From positions 27,347-91,346 of the forward strand of contig BPQB01000111.1 of NCBI GenBank assembly GCA_019973155.2: a DNA stretch of 64,000 nt, in the 5' to 3' direction. Numbering within the stretch: the first letter of the stretch is position 1; each line of letters begins with the position of its first letter. Position numbers and translations under genes: made by a program. This stretch comes from Phanerochaete sordida (taxonomy: Eukaryota; Basidiomycota; Agaricomycetes; Polyporales; Phanerochaetaceae). A model generated the notes under the pieces. The model was not told the DNA's origin. It saw only the letters and a list, made by a program, of their open reading frames with translations, and did no database searches. Below are positions 24,613 through 35,384 of the stretch, piece by piece.

Positions 24613-26718
24613 TTAGACCTCCCCAGACTTTCTCTTCCTGAAGAGGACCTTTGCCTTAGGGTCAGGCATAATCGCCAACCCAAGATGGACGTTCTCCGGG
24701 CGGATACCCTCCTGCTCGAACTTCACATCATAGTTCATGACGACATAGGTCATCATAATCTTCAGCTCGTTCGCCGCGAAGAAGCGACCGGGGCTGAGGA
24801 TGCGAACATGTAAGCTTTCGAGGTATACTTGCACGGGACCTTGCAAAGGCTCACCATGCATGCTTCCCAAGGCCAAACGGTACATAGTCCGACGAAAGGG
24901 TAACGAATTGATGCTTGGACGGCGACAGGTCCTGCTCCTTCTCGCGTACATAACGCCATGGGTCGAAGGCGGCGGCGTCTGCGTAGTTCTCGTCATCGAA
25001 GTGCGTCGCGTATGCAGGCGTCGCGAGAACAGTGCCCGCAGGGATGTATGTTCCGTCGGAGAAGGTTACAGGTTTGAGCGCCATTCGCTGCACAGCGACT
25101 ATCGTGGGGACATGTCACCATTTAGCGAATTAGAGGCAGGGAGATACTCACGAGGATTAATACTGTTGACCCTCTGACTCTCGCGCAGGAAGCTGTCAAG
25201 TCTCCACATCTTCCCCATGGCAGTCTTAGTCCAGCCTTCCGCGGCGATGACACGCTCCATCTCCTCACGAAGAGGGCCGATGAACTCTGGGATTGCGGCT
25301 AAATGATACATGGCAAATGTGAAGCTCTACACGATCATCTCAGCTTGAACGAGCGCTGAATTCAAGTAGTAACTCACGTTCGAAGAAGTGTGAATAGCTG
25401 CGAAGTTGATGAAGAGAATATTGCGGAGTATGTCTTCTGCAGGTGCGTTACGGGCAACCACCTCGTCCATAATCCACTGAAGCATGTCGTCCTACAGGTA
25501 TAGGTTAGACAAAGCATCGCTCTCACAGCAAGCAGGCGTAAGCTGTTCGCACCGGCTTATCTGACCAGCTATCTCCGAATTTCTTCATGAGACCTGTCCG
25601 CCCTTCGATGACAGGCCGGAGGTACTGCATGCCTTCTTTGAGTCGCCCGTCAATATTGGTGACAGTCTTGGAGACCAGAGTCTTGAGCGGTGCGGGAGTC
25701 CACACAATGAAGTTCCGCGTCCTCGCTACGTCGACTGCGAAGTGGACAAGCATGTCCAGATATTTAGGGTTACGGCCTGCGGGACCATCAGTGAGTAGCA
25801 TCGCAGATGTTATGCAGGATCTAGCCAATCGTACTCACAGACAGGTAGCCCGACAAAGACGCGATTACTCGCACGCGCCACGACGTCCCGAGCAACGTCG
25901 ATGACGTGCACAGGTGTCCACTCTGCGGTGCATCTCTCAGCGTTATGCTTTCGACTGGCGTTGAAAGGGAGCGTACCATCTCCGCAATCCGGCATATAGT
26001 CCTGGAAAGCAGCATGGATCTCCTCGTCGATCTCCCCGAAGATGGCAGTGAGGTGTTTGGTGAGCCTAGACCCGATCATGGGAACATGAAATGGGTCTTC
26101 ACGCATCCGCTGACCGAAAATATATCCGAATGCTGTAAGCTGAAGTGGTATCAGAATGTGGTAGAGTCCGTGCTGGCGAGCACCTACTTCGCTGGTTGCC
26201 TGGATAAAAGAGGCGGCATCGTCAGGAAGCCGCTGTAGTTCGTCGACAAGTCTCTTGCCAGTGACTACGACGACCCAGCGATCTGGGAAGGCGATCTTGA
26301 AAGTCCGGTTTTTATACTGAGATTCTCTATCGTCAATTTACTGCATCACATTTATTCGACGAAAGCCACCTTCTCATAGCCGTGTCGAAGGACTCCCTTG
26401 ATGTCACGGAGCACATTAAATGCGCCCCTATAAGTCAAAAATGGGAACGAGGGCCCGCCCACTGTGGGGATATGGCGCAGCTGCGATTATTGTGAGTAGG
26501 ACTACAGAGCCTTCGAGGAGTATATCACGGATACTCACGTTCGCAGGGCTGAGGAGGGCATTTATCACCGACAAGAGCAGCGCAAGGTATGCCAGGTATC
26601 TGATCACGTCCGCAGACTCTGCTGAAGCGAATATGCAAGAGCCTAGGTCCAGAGGCATCGTATCGGATGCGGAGGTGAACGTGGTCTGGAACGGCATTTC
26701 AGAGTCGCTCAGGCTCAT
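24613..26718 (-). CDS. Cytochrome P450 A (first of five in tandem)
   Basis: A complete microsomal P450 of about 530 residues in ten exons. The first exon (60 residues) contains the membrane anchor VIRYLAYLALLLSVINALL and is about 20 residues longer than in copies B-E. LRHIPTVGGPSFPFL then opens the globular part. Landmarks: I-helix FINFAAIHTSSN, ExxR in DSFLRESQR, FDPWRYV (PERF-equivalent), and haem loop FGLGKHAC-PGRFFAANELK, where an intron splits the Cys codon TG|C. The haem loop reads G-L-G-K-H-A instead of the G-H-G-K-H-A of all other intact copies. The protein resembles the broad Agaricomycete group often labelled ent-kaurene-oxidase-like (CYP512/CYP503-type). The family number and substrate are not established. 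No TATA box is visible near the start. Confidence 0.93.
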
Positions 26719-26831
26719 ATAGCGTCGAATTCAATACAGCCCTTGAGGTTCCGCGAGGAGGCACCATCGCTCGAAGAACAGAAGCGGTCCTATAGCTCGG
26801 GAGTATCAGCATGAGGTGCGGCAGGTCGTCT

Positions 26832-26844
26832 GGGGGGGGGGGGG
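26832..26844. repeat. Poly-G tract (13 G)
   Basis: An uninterrupted run of about 13 G lies in the gap between P450 A and P450 B. Such tracts are length-unstable and prone to sequencing error. Confidence 0.8.
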
Positions 26845-27089
26845 CAGAGACGGACCTGTTATCGCGGGTTGCACCCGGAAGCTTTGGAATTACAGCAGCG
26901 CACGAGAGTCACATTGCTCGGCAGGGCTACAGGAGACTAGTCTCATGGGAGTAGAAGCGACTCAATGAGGTCACCATCTGGAGCGCATTTCGTAAGTCTG
27001 ACTTCCCGCGAAGCAGTGCGTGAGATGAAGAAGATTCATGAACTACGATCTATCATTGAAGGAGCTGAGACTGGCCGGTATTCGGCGGG

Positions 27090-29170
27090 TCACACGATAG
27101 GCTCTAACCTCATAGGCGACCTCTCCCTGAAGAGAACTTGCGCTTTCGGGTCTGGCGATATGGTCAATGCCTTATGTACGTTTGCTGGGCGGACACCCTC
27201 CCTCTCGAACTTGACGTCGTAATGGACCACTACGTACGCCATCATAATCTTGAGTTCGGTTGCTGCGAAAAATCGTCCTGGGCTGGAACAAGGAAGACGT
27301 CCATGAGGGCACGGCTTCCCTGCGTGGGCCTGCTGGAGACGTACCATGCGTGCTTGCCGTGGCCCCATCCCACGTACTCGGTGGATGCTGTGACAAACTG
27401 ATGCTTCGCCGGGCTGTTATCTCTCTCTTCCTCGTGCACGAACCGCCAGGGATCGAAGGCGGCGGCGTTGTCGAAGTTGCCCTCGTCGAAATGCGTGGCA
27501 TACGGCGGCGTGACAAGCACGGTGCCTCTGGGAATGACCGTGCCGTCGGAAAACGCGAACGTCTTGAGCGCCTTGCGCCGAACGGTGACTGGTGGGTGGA
27601 CACTCGTCAGCGGAGAGCGCATGGTCCGAAGATGACGAGAAGATATACAGGGGTTTATGCTGTTGTGACGCAAGCTCTCTCGCATGAAGCTGTCTAGCCT
27701 CCACATCTTGCCTAATGCCGTCTTGGTCCAGCCTTCCTCGGCGATTACCGCATCGACTTCCTCACGGAGGGGGTCGATATACCTTGGGTTCGCAGCCAGA
27801 TGGTACAAAGCATGTGTGAAGCTCTGTGGGAAATTGAATGCAATGAGCGGCGAGATTTGAGTGACAGTATCGCGCTCACACTAGAGGAAGTATTAATGGC
27901 CGCGAAATTAGTGGCAAAGACGCCGCGGACGACGTCTTCGTCGGGCCCATGCCGCGCCGACACGGCATCGACCATCCACTGAAGCATATCATCCTTGCAT
28001 CGCATCAGTAAGCCCGCAGGAAGGCGATATGCAAGCGGGCAGGGGCACGTACTGGTTTATCAGACCAGCTATCTCCGAGCTGTCTCGCCAGGTCCCTGCG
28101 CTCCTTGATCGTAGGACCCAAGTATCGCATGCCCGCCTCGATGCGAGGGCGGACCTTGGTTACCATCTTCGCCACGACACCCTTGAATGCTGGAGAGACC
28201 CATGCAAGTATATTCCTCGTCCTTCCAACGTCCGACGCGAAATCGACAAGCAGATTGAGGAAACCCTCGTTCCGGCCTATCCAGCTCGCAGATGAGATCA
28301 TGTCGGCGCGTAGAGAAATGAACCGAGTTTACTGACATACAGGGAGCCCGACGAAGACGCGATTGCTTGTACGGGCGACGATCGTCCTGGACAATTTGAG
28401 TGCAGGAACTGGAGTCCATTCTGCACGCCTCCCTCAGCGACTGGCTCTCTACTACGAGACTAAGTAAACTCACCTTTGGCACAGCTAGGCATAAGTTCCC
28501 TGAGTGACGTGGATATCTCATCGTAGATGGCAGGGAAGGCGGAGGGAAGGTGTTTGGTGAGCCGGTCCCGTATAATGGGCACATGCCATGGGTCGTCGAT
28601 CATGCCATGTCCGAAGATATACGGAGAGCCTGTGAGCTGGCTTATAGTGTGAGCTCCCGTTCTGGACGCCGAAGACGAAGAGTTGGAGCTTACATCACCA
28701 GCGGCGTGCATGAAAGAAGTTGTGTCTTTGGGGAGCCTGTGAAGGTCGTCGAGAAGGTCTTTGCCGGTCACCACTACGATCCAGCGGTCCGTGAACGCAA
28801 CTTTGAACAGCCTTCCCTTATACTGTCGTGAACGTCTGCTCGTAAGACTACATCTATCTTGGCAGGCTATGGAACTCACCTTGGCATAGCCACGATTGAA
28901 TACACCTGTAATGTCATCTAGAAAATCGTACGCGCCCTTATACGAGAGCAATGGGATGGTTGAACTGCCCTCAGTTGGAATGTGGCGAAGCTGAGAGAAG
29001 GGTACTAGTGTTGAGCATCGACCGCGGGACACCGAACAATAGGCACTTACAATCCAAGCGCTGTATACGCTCTGAAGCAGCAGAGCTAGGGCGACGCCGA
29101 AGGCAAAATACATAACCAGTCTCGTAGCGCCTTCCGAGTAAAGCCCTTCCAGAGGATAGTTGAATGACAT
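27090..29170 (-). CDS. Cytochrome P450 B
   Basis: A complete P450 of about 510 residues in ten exons, with the same intron positions as A and C-E. The 40-residue first exon holds the anchor RLVMYFAFGVALALLLQSV, then LRHIPTEGSSTIPLL. Landmarks: I-helix TNFAAINTSSS, ExxR in DSFMRESLR, FDPWRFV, and haem loop GWGHGKHAC-PGRFFAATELK with the Cys codon split by an intron. The C-terminus runs slightly longer than in the other copies (RERSPMRLEPIV). The ATG at 29170 lies about 51 bases after a TATA box. Class II fungal P450s sit in the endoplasmic reticulum and take electrons from NADPH-P450 reductase. The substrate is unknown. Confidence 0.95.
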
Positions 29171-29701
29171 TGCGCTTGAATGAGGTGTCTGGGGTGGCAC
29201 GAGCTGCTTATGACGCGGGATATATAGTGGACCGTAGCCTCAGGGAGCTACAAAGCTAGAGTAGCTGCGCCTTGTCAGTGGAGCAGCTGTTCGCAGCCAG
29301 TGGAGCGATCGCTACGATAGCGCGCTGCTGCCATGGATGCTCACGCTGAAGAACGCCGCGATATCTCGTAAGAGGGCACGACTGGGCAAGGATTCCGCTC
29401 CTAGCGTCATGCATACTACTATCGTACTCCAGAACTCGCAGGGAGCATGCGATTGTAGAGAAGCACATAATACAGTAGAGCTGAAAACATGTCGCGTCAG
29501 GCTCGTGAACTCGACATTGCAACAATTACTCACCTGCGTCACTGTGGGACCTCGACGGATCTCATGGAGGACAAAGTTTGCAGCGAGCCGAGCACGCATC
29601 GTGAAGGAACTCATAGCTCTGCAGATCGACGTCCTACAATCCGATGTGTTCGAGGAGACTGTTATACGCTGCCCACTTCAAACAAACGCCATACAGAGGG
29701 T
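29171..29701. other. Gap between P450 B and P450 C
   Basis: 531 bases holding the P450 B promoter and the 3' end of P450 C. No other gene is seen. Confidence 0.55.
29221..29226 (-). promoter_or_regulatory. TATA box of P450 B
   Basis: TATATA about 51-56 bases upstream of the P450 B start codon. C, D and E have TATA boxes at nearly the same distance. Confidence 0.6.
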
Positions 29702-31770
29702 CTAGATTGAAGGGAACTTTCTCTGCCGGAAGAGGACTCGAGCGTCGGGGTCTGGTGTGATCGTCTGGCCGATGTGTACGTTCTCCGGACGGACGCCCTC
29801 CTTCTCGAACTTCACGTCGTAATTCGCGATGACATACGCCATCATAGCCTTCAGCTCGTTCGCTGCAAAGAATCGCCCGGGGCTATGACATAGAAGCAGG
29901 CCGTTCAGAGACCCCGCACGTAAATCCCAGTACTCTACGAGACGTACCAAGCGTGTTTTCCATGGCCCCACCCGATATATTCTGGCGAGGTCGTGATGAA
30001 CTGGTGCTTCGAGGGGTCGTGGTCCTGCTCCTTCACCCGGACGGAGCGCCACGGGTCGAAGACAGCGGCGTCGATGAAGTTTTCCGGGTCGAAGTGCGTC
30101 GCGTCCGCCGGCATCACGAGGAGCGTGTCTTTGGGGATGTACGTCCCGTCGGAGAACGTAAACGATTTGAGCGCCTTGCGCCGTATAGAGACTAGATGCA
30201 GCGTTTCGTTGGTATGGTCTGCGTGAGAAAACGGCGGGGAAATGAAGCTTACATGGATTGATACTGTTGTGCCGGAGGCTCTCGCGCAGGAAGCTGTCGA
30301 GCTTCCACAGCTTGCCCATCGCTGCCTTAGTCCAGCCTTCGGCTGCGACGACGGCATCGATCTCTTCCCTCAGCGGGGCAATAAAGTGGGGGCTAGCCGC
30401 GAGATGATAGAGCGCATGCGTGAAGCTCTGATAGCGAATTTCTCGGTAAGGAGATGATCGTGGAACAAGCTAGCCAAACTCACGTTTGAAGTGGTGTGGA
30501 TGGCCACGAAATTGATGAGGAACATGGTGCGCATGACGAGTTCCATGGTGGCCTGCCGAGCCAAAACCCCCTCTATGGTCCACTGAAGCAGATCGTCCTG
30601 CATTTGAAATACACCGTATATCAGCAAAGTGACCCCGTCAGATAGACTGGCGTACCGGTTTTGCAGGCCAATCCTCGCCGAATTTACGCATTTCGGCCAT
30701 GCGCTGCTGGATCACAGGGCCCAGGTAGTGCATGCCCTGTTGTATGCGAGAATCGATGCGGGACAGTAGTCTCGCGGCTGGGCCCTTGATTACTTGAGGG
30801 ATCCACAAAAGTTTGTTTCTGGTTTTCTGGACTTCTACGGCGAGCTTGACGACGAGGTCGAGATATCCTTGATTGCGACCTACATGACTGTTGACCTCAA
30901 CTCCAGTCATGAGACGGATCCGCTACTCACAAATGGGAAGGCCGACGAAGACGCGGTTGCTGGCGCGAGCGACTACATTCCTGGCGACCTTGATAGCGTG
31001 TACGGGAACCCACTCTGCGCCGAGCTGTCAGCTGTTCGCTGCATATGTAGATGGAAAACGTGGCGCGGTTACCTTCGTCACACCTGGGAATGAGCTCTTT
31101 GAACGCAGTCTCGACCTCGTCGTGGAGATCACCAAAAGACGAAGTGAGATGTTTGGTCAGCTTGTCACGTATCAGCGGGATGTGCCATGGATCTTCTATC
31201 ATTCGAGTTCCGAAGATCCACGTCGTACCAGTGAGCTGGAACAATGTCAGAGCCGAGTGTGTTCGAAACCAGAACCAAGGAAAGGGCATACGTCGCCAAG
31301 CGCATGATTGAAAGAGATTGTATCCTCCGGCATTCTCATGAGCTCTCCAAGTAGCTCTCGGCCAGTCACTACGACAAGCCAGCGATCAGGGAGCGAGACT
31401 TTGAAAACCTTCCCTTTATGCTGCAGACACGGGGCCGATGAGCCTCTGCGGATTGTCGTGCACATCGTGCGGAACGTACTTTGTCATAACCCCGTTGGAA
31501 AATGCCTCTCAAATCCCGCAGAAAGTCGAAGGAGCCTTTGAATGACAGAAGCGGCAGGGTCGAGCTTCCCTCGGTGGGAATGTGGCGAAGCTATCCAAAG
31601 GAGGACTTTGTCAGGGTCGGTTAGGATGTTCCACATAAAGGACAACATACCCTAGCTGCACTGACAAGGCTGTGAAGTAGAAGTATCAGGAATACGCTGC
31701 ATGCGGTGTATGCGACGGATCTCGCGGCTGATTCCACAGAAAAGACGTTGACGAATGAGCTGGACGGCAT
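29702..31770 (-). CDS. Cytochrome P450 C
   Basis: A complete P450 of about 505 residues in ten exons. The 40-residue first exon carries the anchor (VAYTACSVFLILLLHSLV), followed by LRHIPTEGSSTLPLLSFKG. Landmarks: LTGTTWIFGTRMIEDPWHIP in the B-C region, GLPICRNQGYLDL, I-helix LINFVAIHTTSN, ExxR in DSFLRESLR, FDPWRSV, and GWGHGKHAC-PGRFFAANELK with the Cys codon split by an intron. The ATG at 31770 was preferred over an in-frame ATG at 31821 because the protein then matches the 40-residue first exon of B, D and E, and the TATA box at 31821 overlaps the upstream ATG. All catalytic motifs are intact. It is most similar in motifs to D and E. Confidence 0.95.
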
Positions 31771-32766
31771 TATGCCATGGAGCAAAGAGCAAACGCGACG
31801 TGCGTCCAGCTGTCCATCCATTTATACAGCCCGTTCCCGATGCTTGACCGCCTAGCGAGCATCCAATGACTATGACATCGAAACGCACGTTTCTCTTGTC
31901 ATTCGAAGGCCACCTCGGCATTCGGTCAGCGCGAGACAGCGTTCGAGGGTCATGTCCGTCAGCAGTACGGAAGGGACGCGGTTGTGCCTCAAGGAACTCA
32001 GGGAAGCATACGCGCGGGAGACGGGCAGCGACGAAAGGAAAGCAAGGCGACTGTTGTGAGAAGGTTGCATGAGTGTGGGGACCATGAAGCCAAGAGAAGC
32101 ACTCACTGAACTGAGAATCGTGTTCGCTCTCAGCAAATTGACTATGCAGTGGAGCATCCTCAGCGTCGTTCGTGTTCATTGGGCCCGAACAGTGGGAAGT
32201 AGAGCCCGAGAGTACGGCAGCGAGAGCGAAGATATTAAGTCCCCGTGTCCGTCTTGCAGAGAGCTATACGACCTAGTGTGACATTGAAAAGCACTCAAAT
32301 AAGGGTTATCCCTTGAAGTATCGACAGTCGCCCGTTGTTGTCCGCGAAGAAATAGTCATGGTGGTAGTGGACAACGAGGTAAAGGATCAACCGAACGAAC
32401 GCCGCCATAATTGTTCCCGGGACTTCGGGCCGCTGCTTGCCGGCTCATTCTTAACTTCAGCTTGTACTTCGACGACGGACGTTTCTGTCTTATGGGCGAC
32501 GAATACGCTATGCCTATCCTGCTTTATACCAAAATACAATAAGCGTTTCTGGGCGCAGCATGGGGAAAGGCTCCAAATGAAATAAAATGGACAAATTTTA
32601 ATACGTTTTAAGTCAGTACGCGCAGCAACTTGGCAGCAACGGCGAAAGATAAAACACGATTTTTGCACTGCAGGGCGGTCTGTTCAAATTATCTGCAGAG
32701 CCAATAAACGACAGTTTACATGCAATCAGTCTGTGAGTAGTCTAGACCTTCGTTCAGAGTGGCAAA
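31771..32766. other. Gap between P450 C and P450 D
   Basis: About 1 kb, the longest gap in the array. It contains AT-rich sequence around 32520-32700 and no open frame with P450 or other family motifs, so I see no remnant of a lost gene copy. Confidence 0.5.
31821..31826 (-). promoter_or_regulatory. TATA box of P450 C
   Basis: TATAAA on the minus strand, about 51-56 bases before the P450 C start codon. Confidence 0.6.
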
Positions 32767-34820
32767 TTAAATTCGAGCAGACTTCCTCTCCTTGAAGAGC
32801 ACTCGTGCCTCAGGATCGGGGCTGATGGTCAAGGCGACGTGCACATTCTTCGGACGGACTCCCTCCCTCTCGAACTTGACGTCGTAGCTGGCGATGACGT
32901 AAGCCATCATAATCTTGAGCTCGTTGGCTGCAAAGAAGCGTCCAGGGCTAGATGGGGAGCGCCGTGAGTATATACCGACGAGAAGAATTTTTGTAGGCTT
33001 ACCAAGCATGCTTCCCGTGCCCCCAAGCAACGTACGTAGTGGACGTGGTGATAAACTGGTGCCTCGAGGCGTCCCCGTCCTGCTTCTTCTCGTTGACATG
33101 ACGCCAAGGGTTGAAGACCGCAGCGTCCTGGTAGTTCTCTTCATCGAAGTGTGTGGCGTAGGGAGGTGTTACGACCACTGTGCCCTGTGGAATGACCGTG
33201 CCATCGGAAAATGTAAAATTCTTTAGGGCCATACGTCGCACGGAAACTGTTGCATCAGGGCCCGAATTTCGTGGTCAGTACGCCAGGGATGAGTGGGGAG
33301 GAAGGTGACGCATACAGGGATTGGTACTGTTGTGGCGCAGACTTTCGCGCATGAAGCTGTCGAGCTTCCACAGCTTGCCCATCGCGGCCTTCGTCCACCC
33401 GTCTTCTGCGACGACTGCGTCGACTTCCTCGCGGAGAGGGCCGATGAACTCGGGATTCGCGGCCAGGTGGTACAGAGCATGTGTGAAGGTCTACGAGAGG
33501 GTCGGAGTCAGCAGAGAGAGCGCCGTTGAGTACGTGGCGCAGGAGGCTCACATTCGACGATGTGTGTATGGCCGCGAAATTGATCAGGAAGATACCACGG
33601 AGAATGTCTTCATGAGGTCCATTCCGCGCCGCGACGGCATCCATGATCCACTGCAGCATGTCGTCCTGCCGAATCGTCAGCGATCACGTTGCCAGCGGAA
33701 CGCGGGAGCCGCAGGATAAATACCGGCTTAGCCCAACCATCCCCGAATGCCTGTGCATCGTCCGTGCGCTGCTGGATGACCGGCCCTAGGTACTGCATGC
33801 CCTCCTTGATCCGCGGCTCGACCTGGGTCACCATCTTCGCGACTATGCCCTTCAGCGCAGAGGGAAACCAGGCAAGTACGTTCCGCGTGCGTCCGACGTC
33901 GACGGCGAAGCGCACGAGCAGACTGAGGTAGCCCTGGTTCCGGCCTGTGGGGTCGTCGGTGAGGACAAGGCAGCGCCGGTCGAGCATGGGCGGAGCGGCT
34001 TACAGAGGGGAAGCCCGACGAAGACGCGGTTGCTCGCGCGGGCGACGACGCCTCGGGCGACCTGCAGCGCATGCACGGGGGTCCAATCTATGGCTTATAT
34101 TCAGCCGCCGAGCATGATATGCTAATATTTGCTGCGCTGACCTTCGCACTTGGGCATGAGCTCCTTGAACGACGTGTCTATCTCATCGTAGATGTCAGGG
34201 AAGGCCGCGGAGAGGTGTTTGGTGAGTTTATCGCGGATAATTGGGACGTGCCACGGGTCCTCGACCATGCCGTTGCCGAAGATGTACGGAGTACCAGTGA
34301 GCTAGCGTGCAGTTAGATCTAGATGCGGACGTGATCGTTGTAGGACTTTACCTCGCCGGCTGCGTGCATGAACGACGTCGTGCCATCGGGCAACCTTTGG
34401 AGCTCCTCGAGAAGCTTTCTGCCAGTTACCACCACTACCCAGCGGTCCGGAAAGGAGACCTTGAACAGCTTGCCCTTGTGCTGCGAAATCGTCAACAGGT
34501 AGTCCGTGGAAGACTACGTAGACGGGACTCGAGCTCACTTTGTCGTAACCACGCTGAAAGACGCCTTTGATATCTCGCAAAAAGAAGTACGCGCCCTTGG
34601 ATGAAAGCAGTGGGAGACACGAGCTGCTCTCTGTCGGAATGTGACGAAGCTGCAGGGATCGTTCGATACAGTAACGCAGCTGATGAGGCAGACGACTCAC
34701 TCTGAAAGCACTGGAAAAGCTCTGCAGTAGCAGCGATAGAACTACACCAGATGTTAGATAGGTAAGTAGCTTCGTGATATCTCGCAGAGAGAACGAGTCG
34801 AAGGTGGAGGCGAAAGACAT
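32767..34820 (-). CDS. Cytochrome P450 D
   Basis: A complete P450 of about 505 residues, ten exons. The first exon is again 40 residues, with anchor KLLTYLTSGVVLSLLLQSF, and is followed by LRHIPTESSSCLPLL. Landmarks: LTGTPYIFGNGMVEDPWHVP, GLPLCRNQGYLSL, I-helix LINFAAIHTSSN, ExxR in DSFMRESLR, FNPWRHV, and AWGHGKHAC-PGRFFAANELK with the Cys codon split by an intron. One residue is missing before the DDMLQ exon compared with its neighbours (GDGWAKP against GDSWSDKP), a harmless in-frame difference. The promoter has a TATA box ~53 bases upstream. Enzyme class and location are as for the other copies, substrate unknown. Confidence 0.95.
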
Positions 34821-35384
34821 TGTGCTGGGGCAAAAGCTTGGAGGTACGTATAGTGTCTGGCCTTGCGCAGAGTTTATATAGCGCATTTTGACCTTTGAAC
34901 GCACCCTGTACTGTCACGACTATTATTCCTCTGACGAAGCGTCTGGTAGGAGTTCCATTGCCATCGTTTGTCCCGTCACTATACAGAGGGCCGGGCTGAA
35001 CTCGTTGGCAAGAGTGTCGGCGCGCACTGCTTCAGCGTTACATGCCTTGCGAAGCGAGGCGCAAAAGCTCGCTTACGAAGGTATGCAGGGCGAGCAGCGC
35101 CGCTGCCTCCGAGAAGCTGCCACAGCGCCGCAGGCGTGAGACGAATGCATGCGAAAAGGCGCGAAGGATATGTCTGTGGGAACCGCACATGAGCCGCGGG
35201 ATCCGAAGATTGAACGAACACACACCTGAGTCAGAAGCTTGATTGACGGCAAGGTGGACTAGGTTTGCGCGGGCCGTGCACGTATAGTGGAGTTGCTCAG
35301 ACATAGACTTCAAATCCTATTCTCGAAAGCCGACGTATAGGCTGCTAATTTCAGCTCGCACAGTACACGGTCATTACATACATC
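34821..35384. other. Gap between P450 D and P450 E
   Basis: 564 bases with the P450 D promoter and the 3' end of P450 E. No further gene is visible. Confidence 0.55.
34873..34878 (-). promoter_or_regulatory. TATA box of P450 D
   Basis: TATATAAA context on the minus strand about 53-58 bases before the start codon. Confidence 0.6.
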
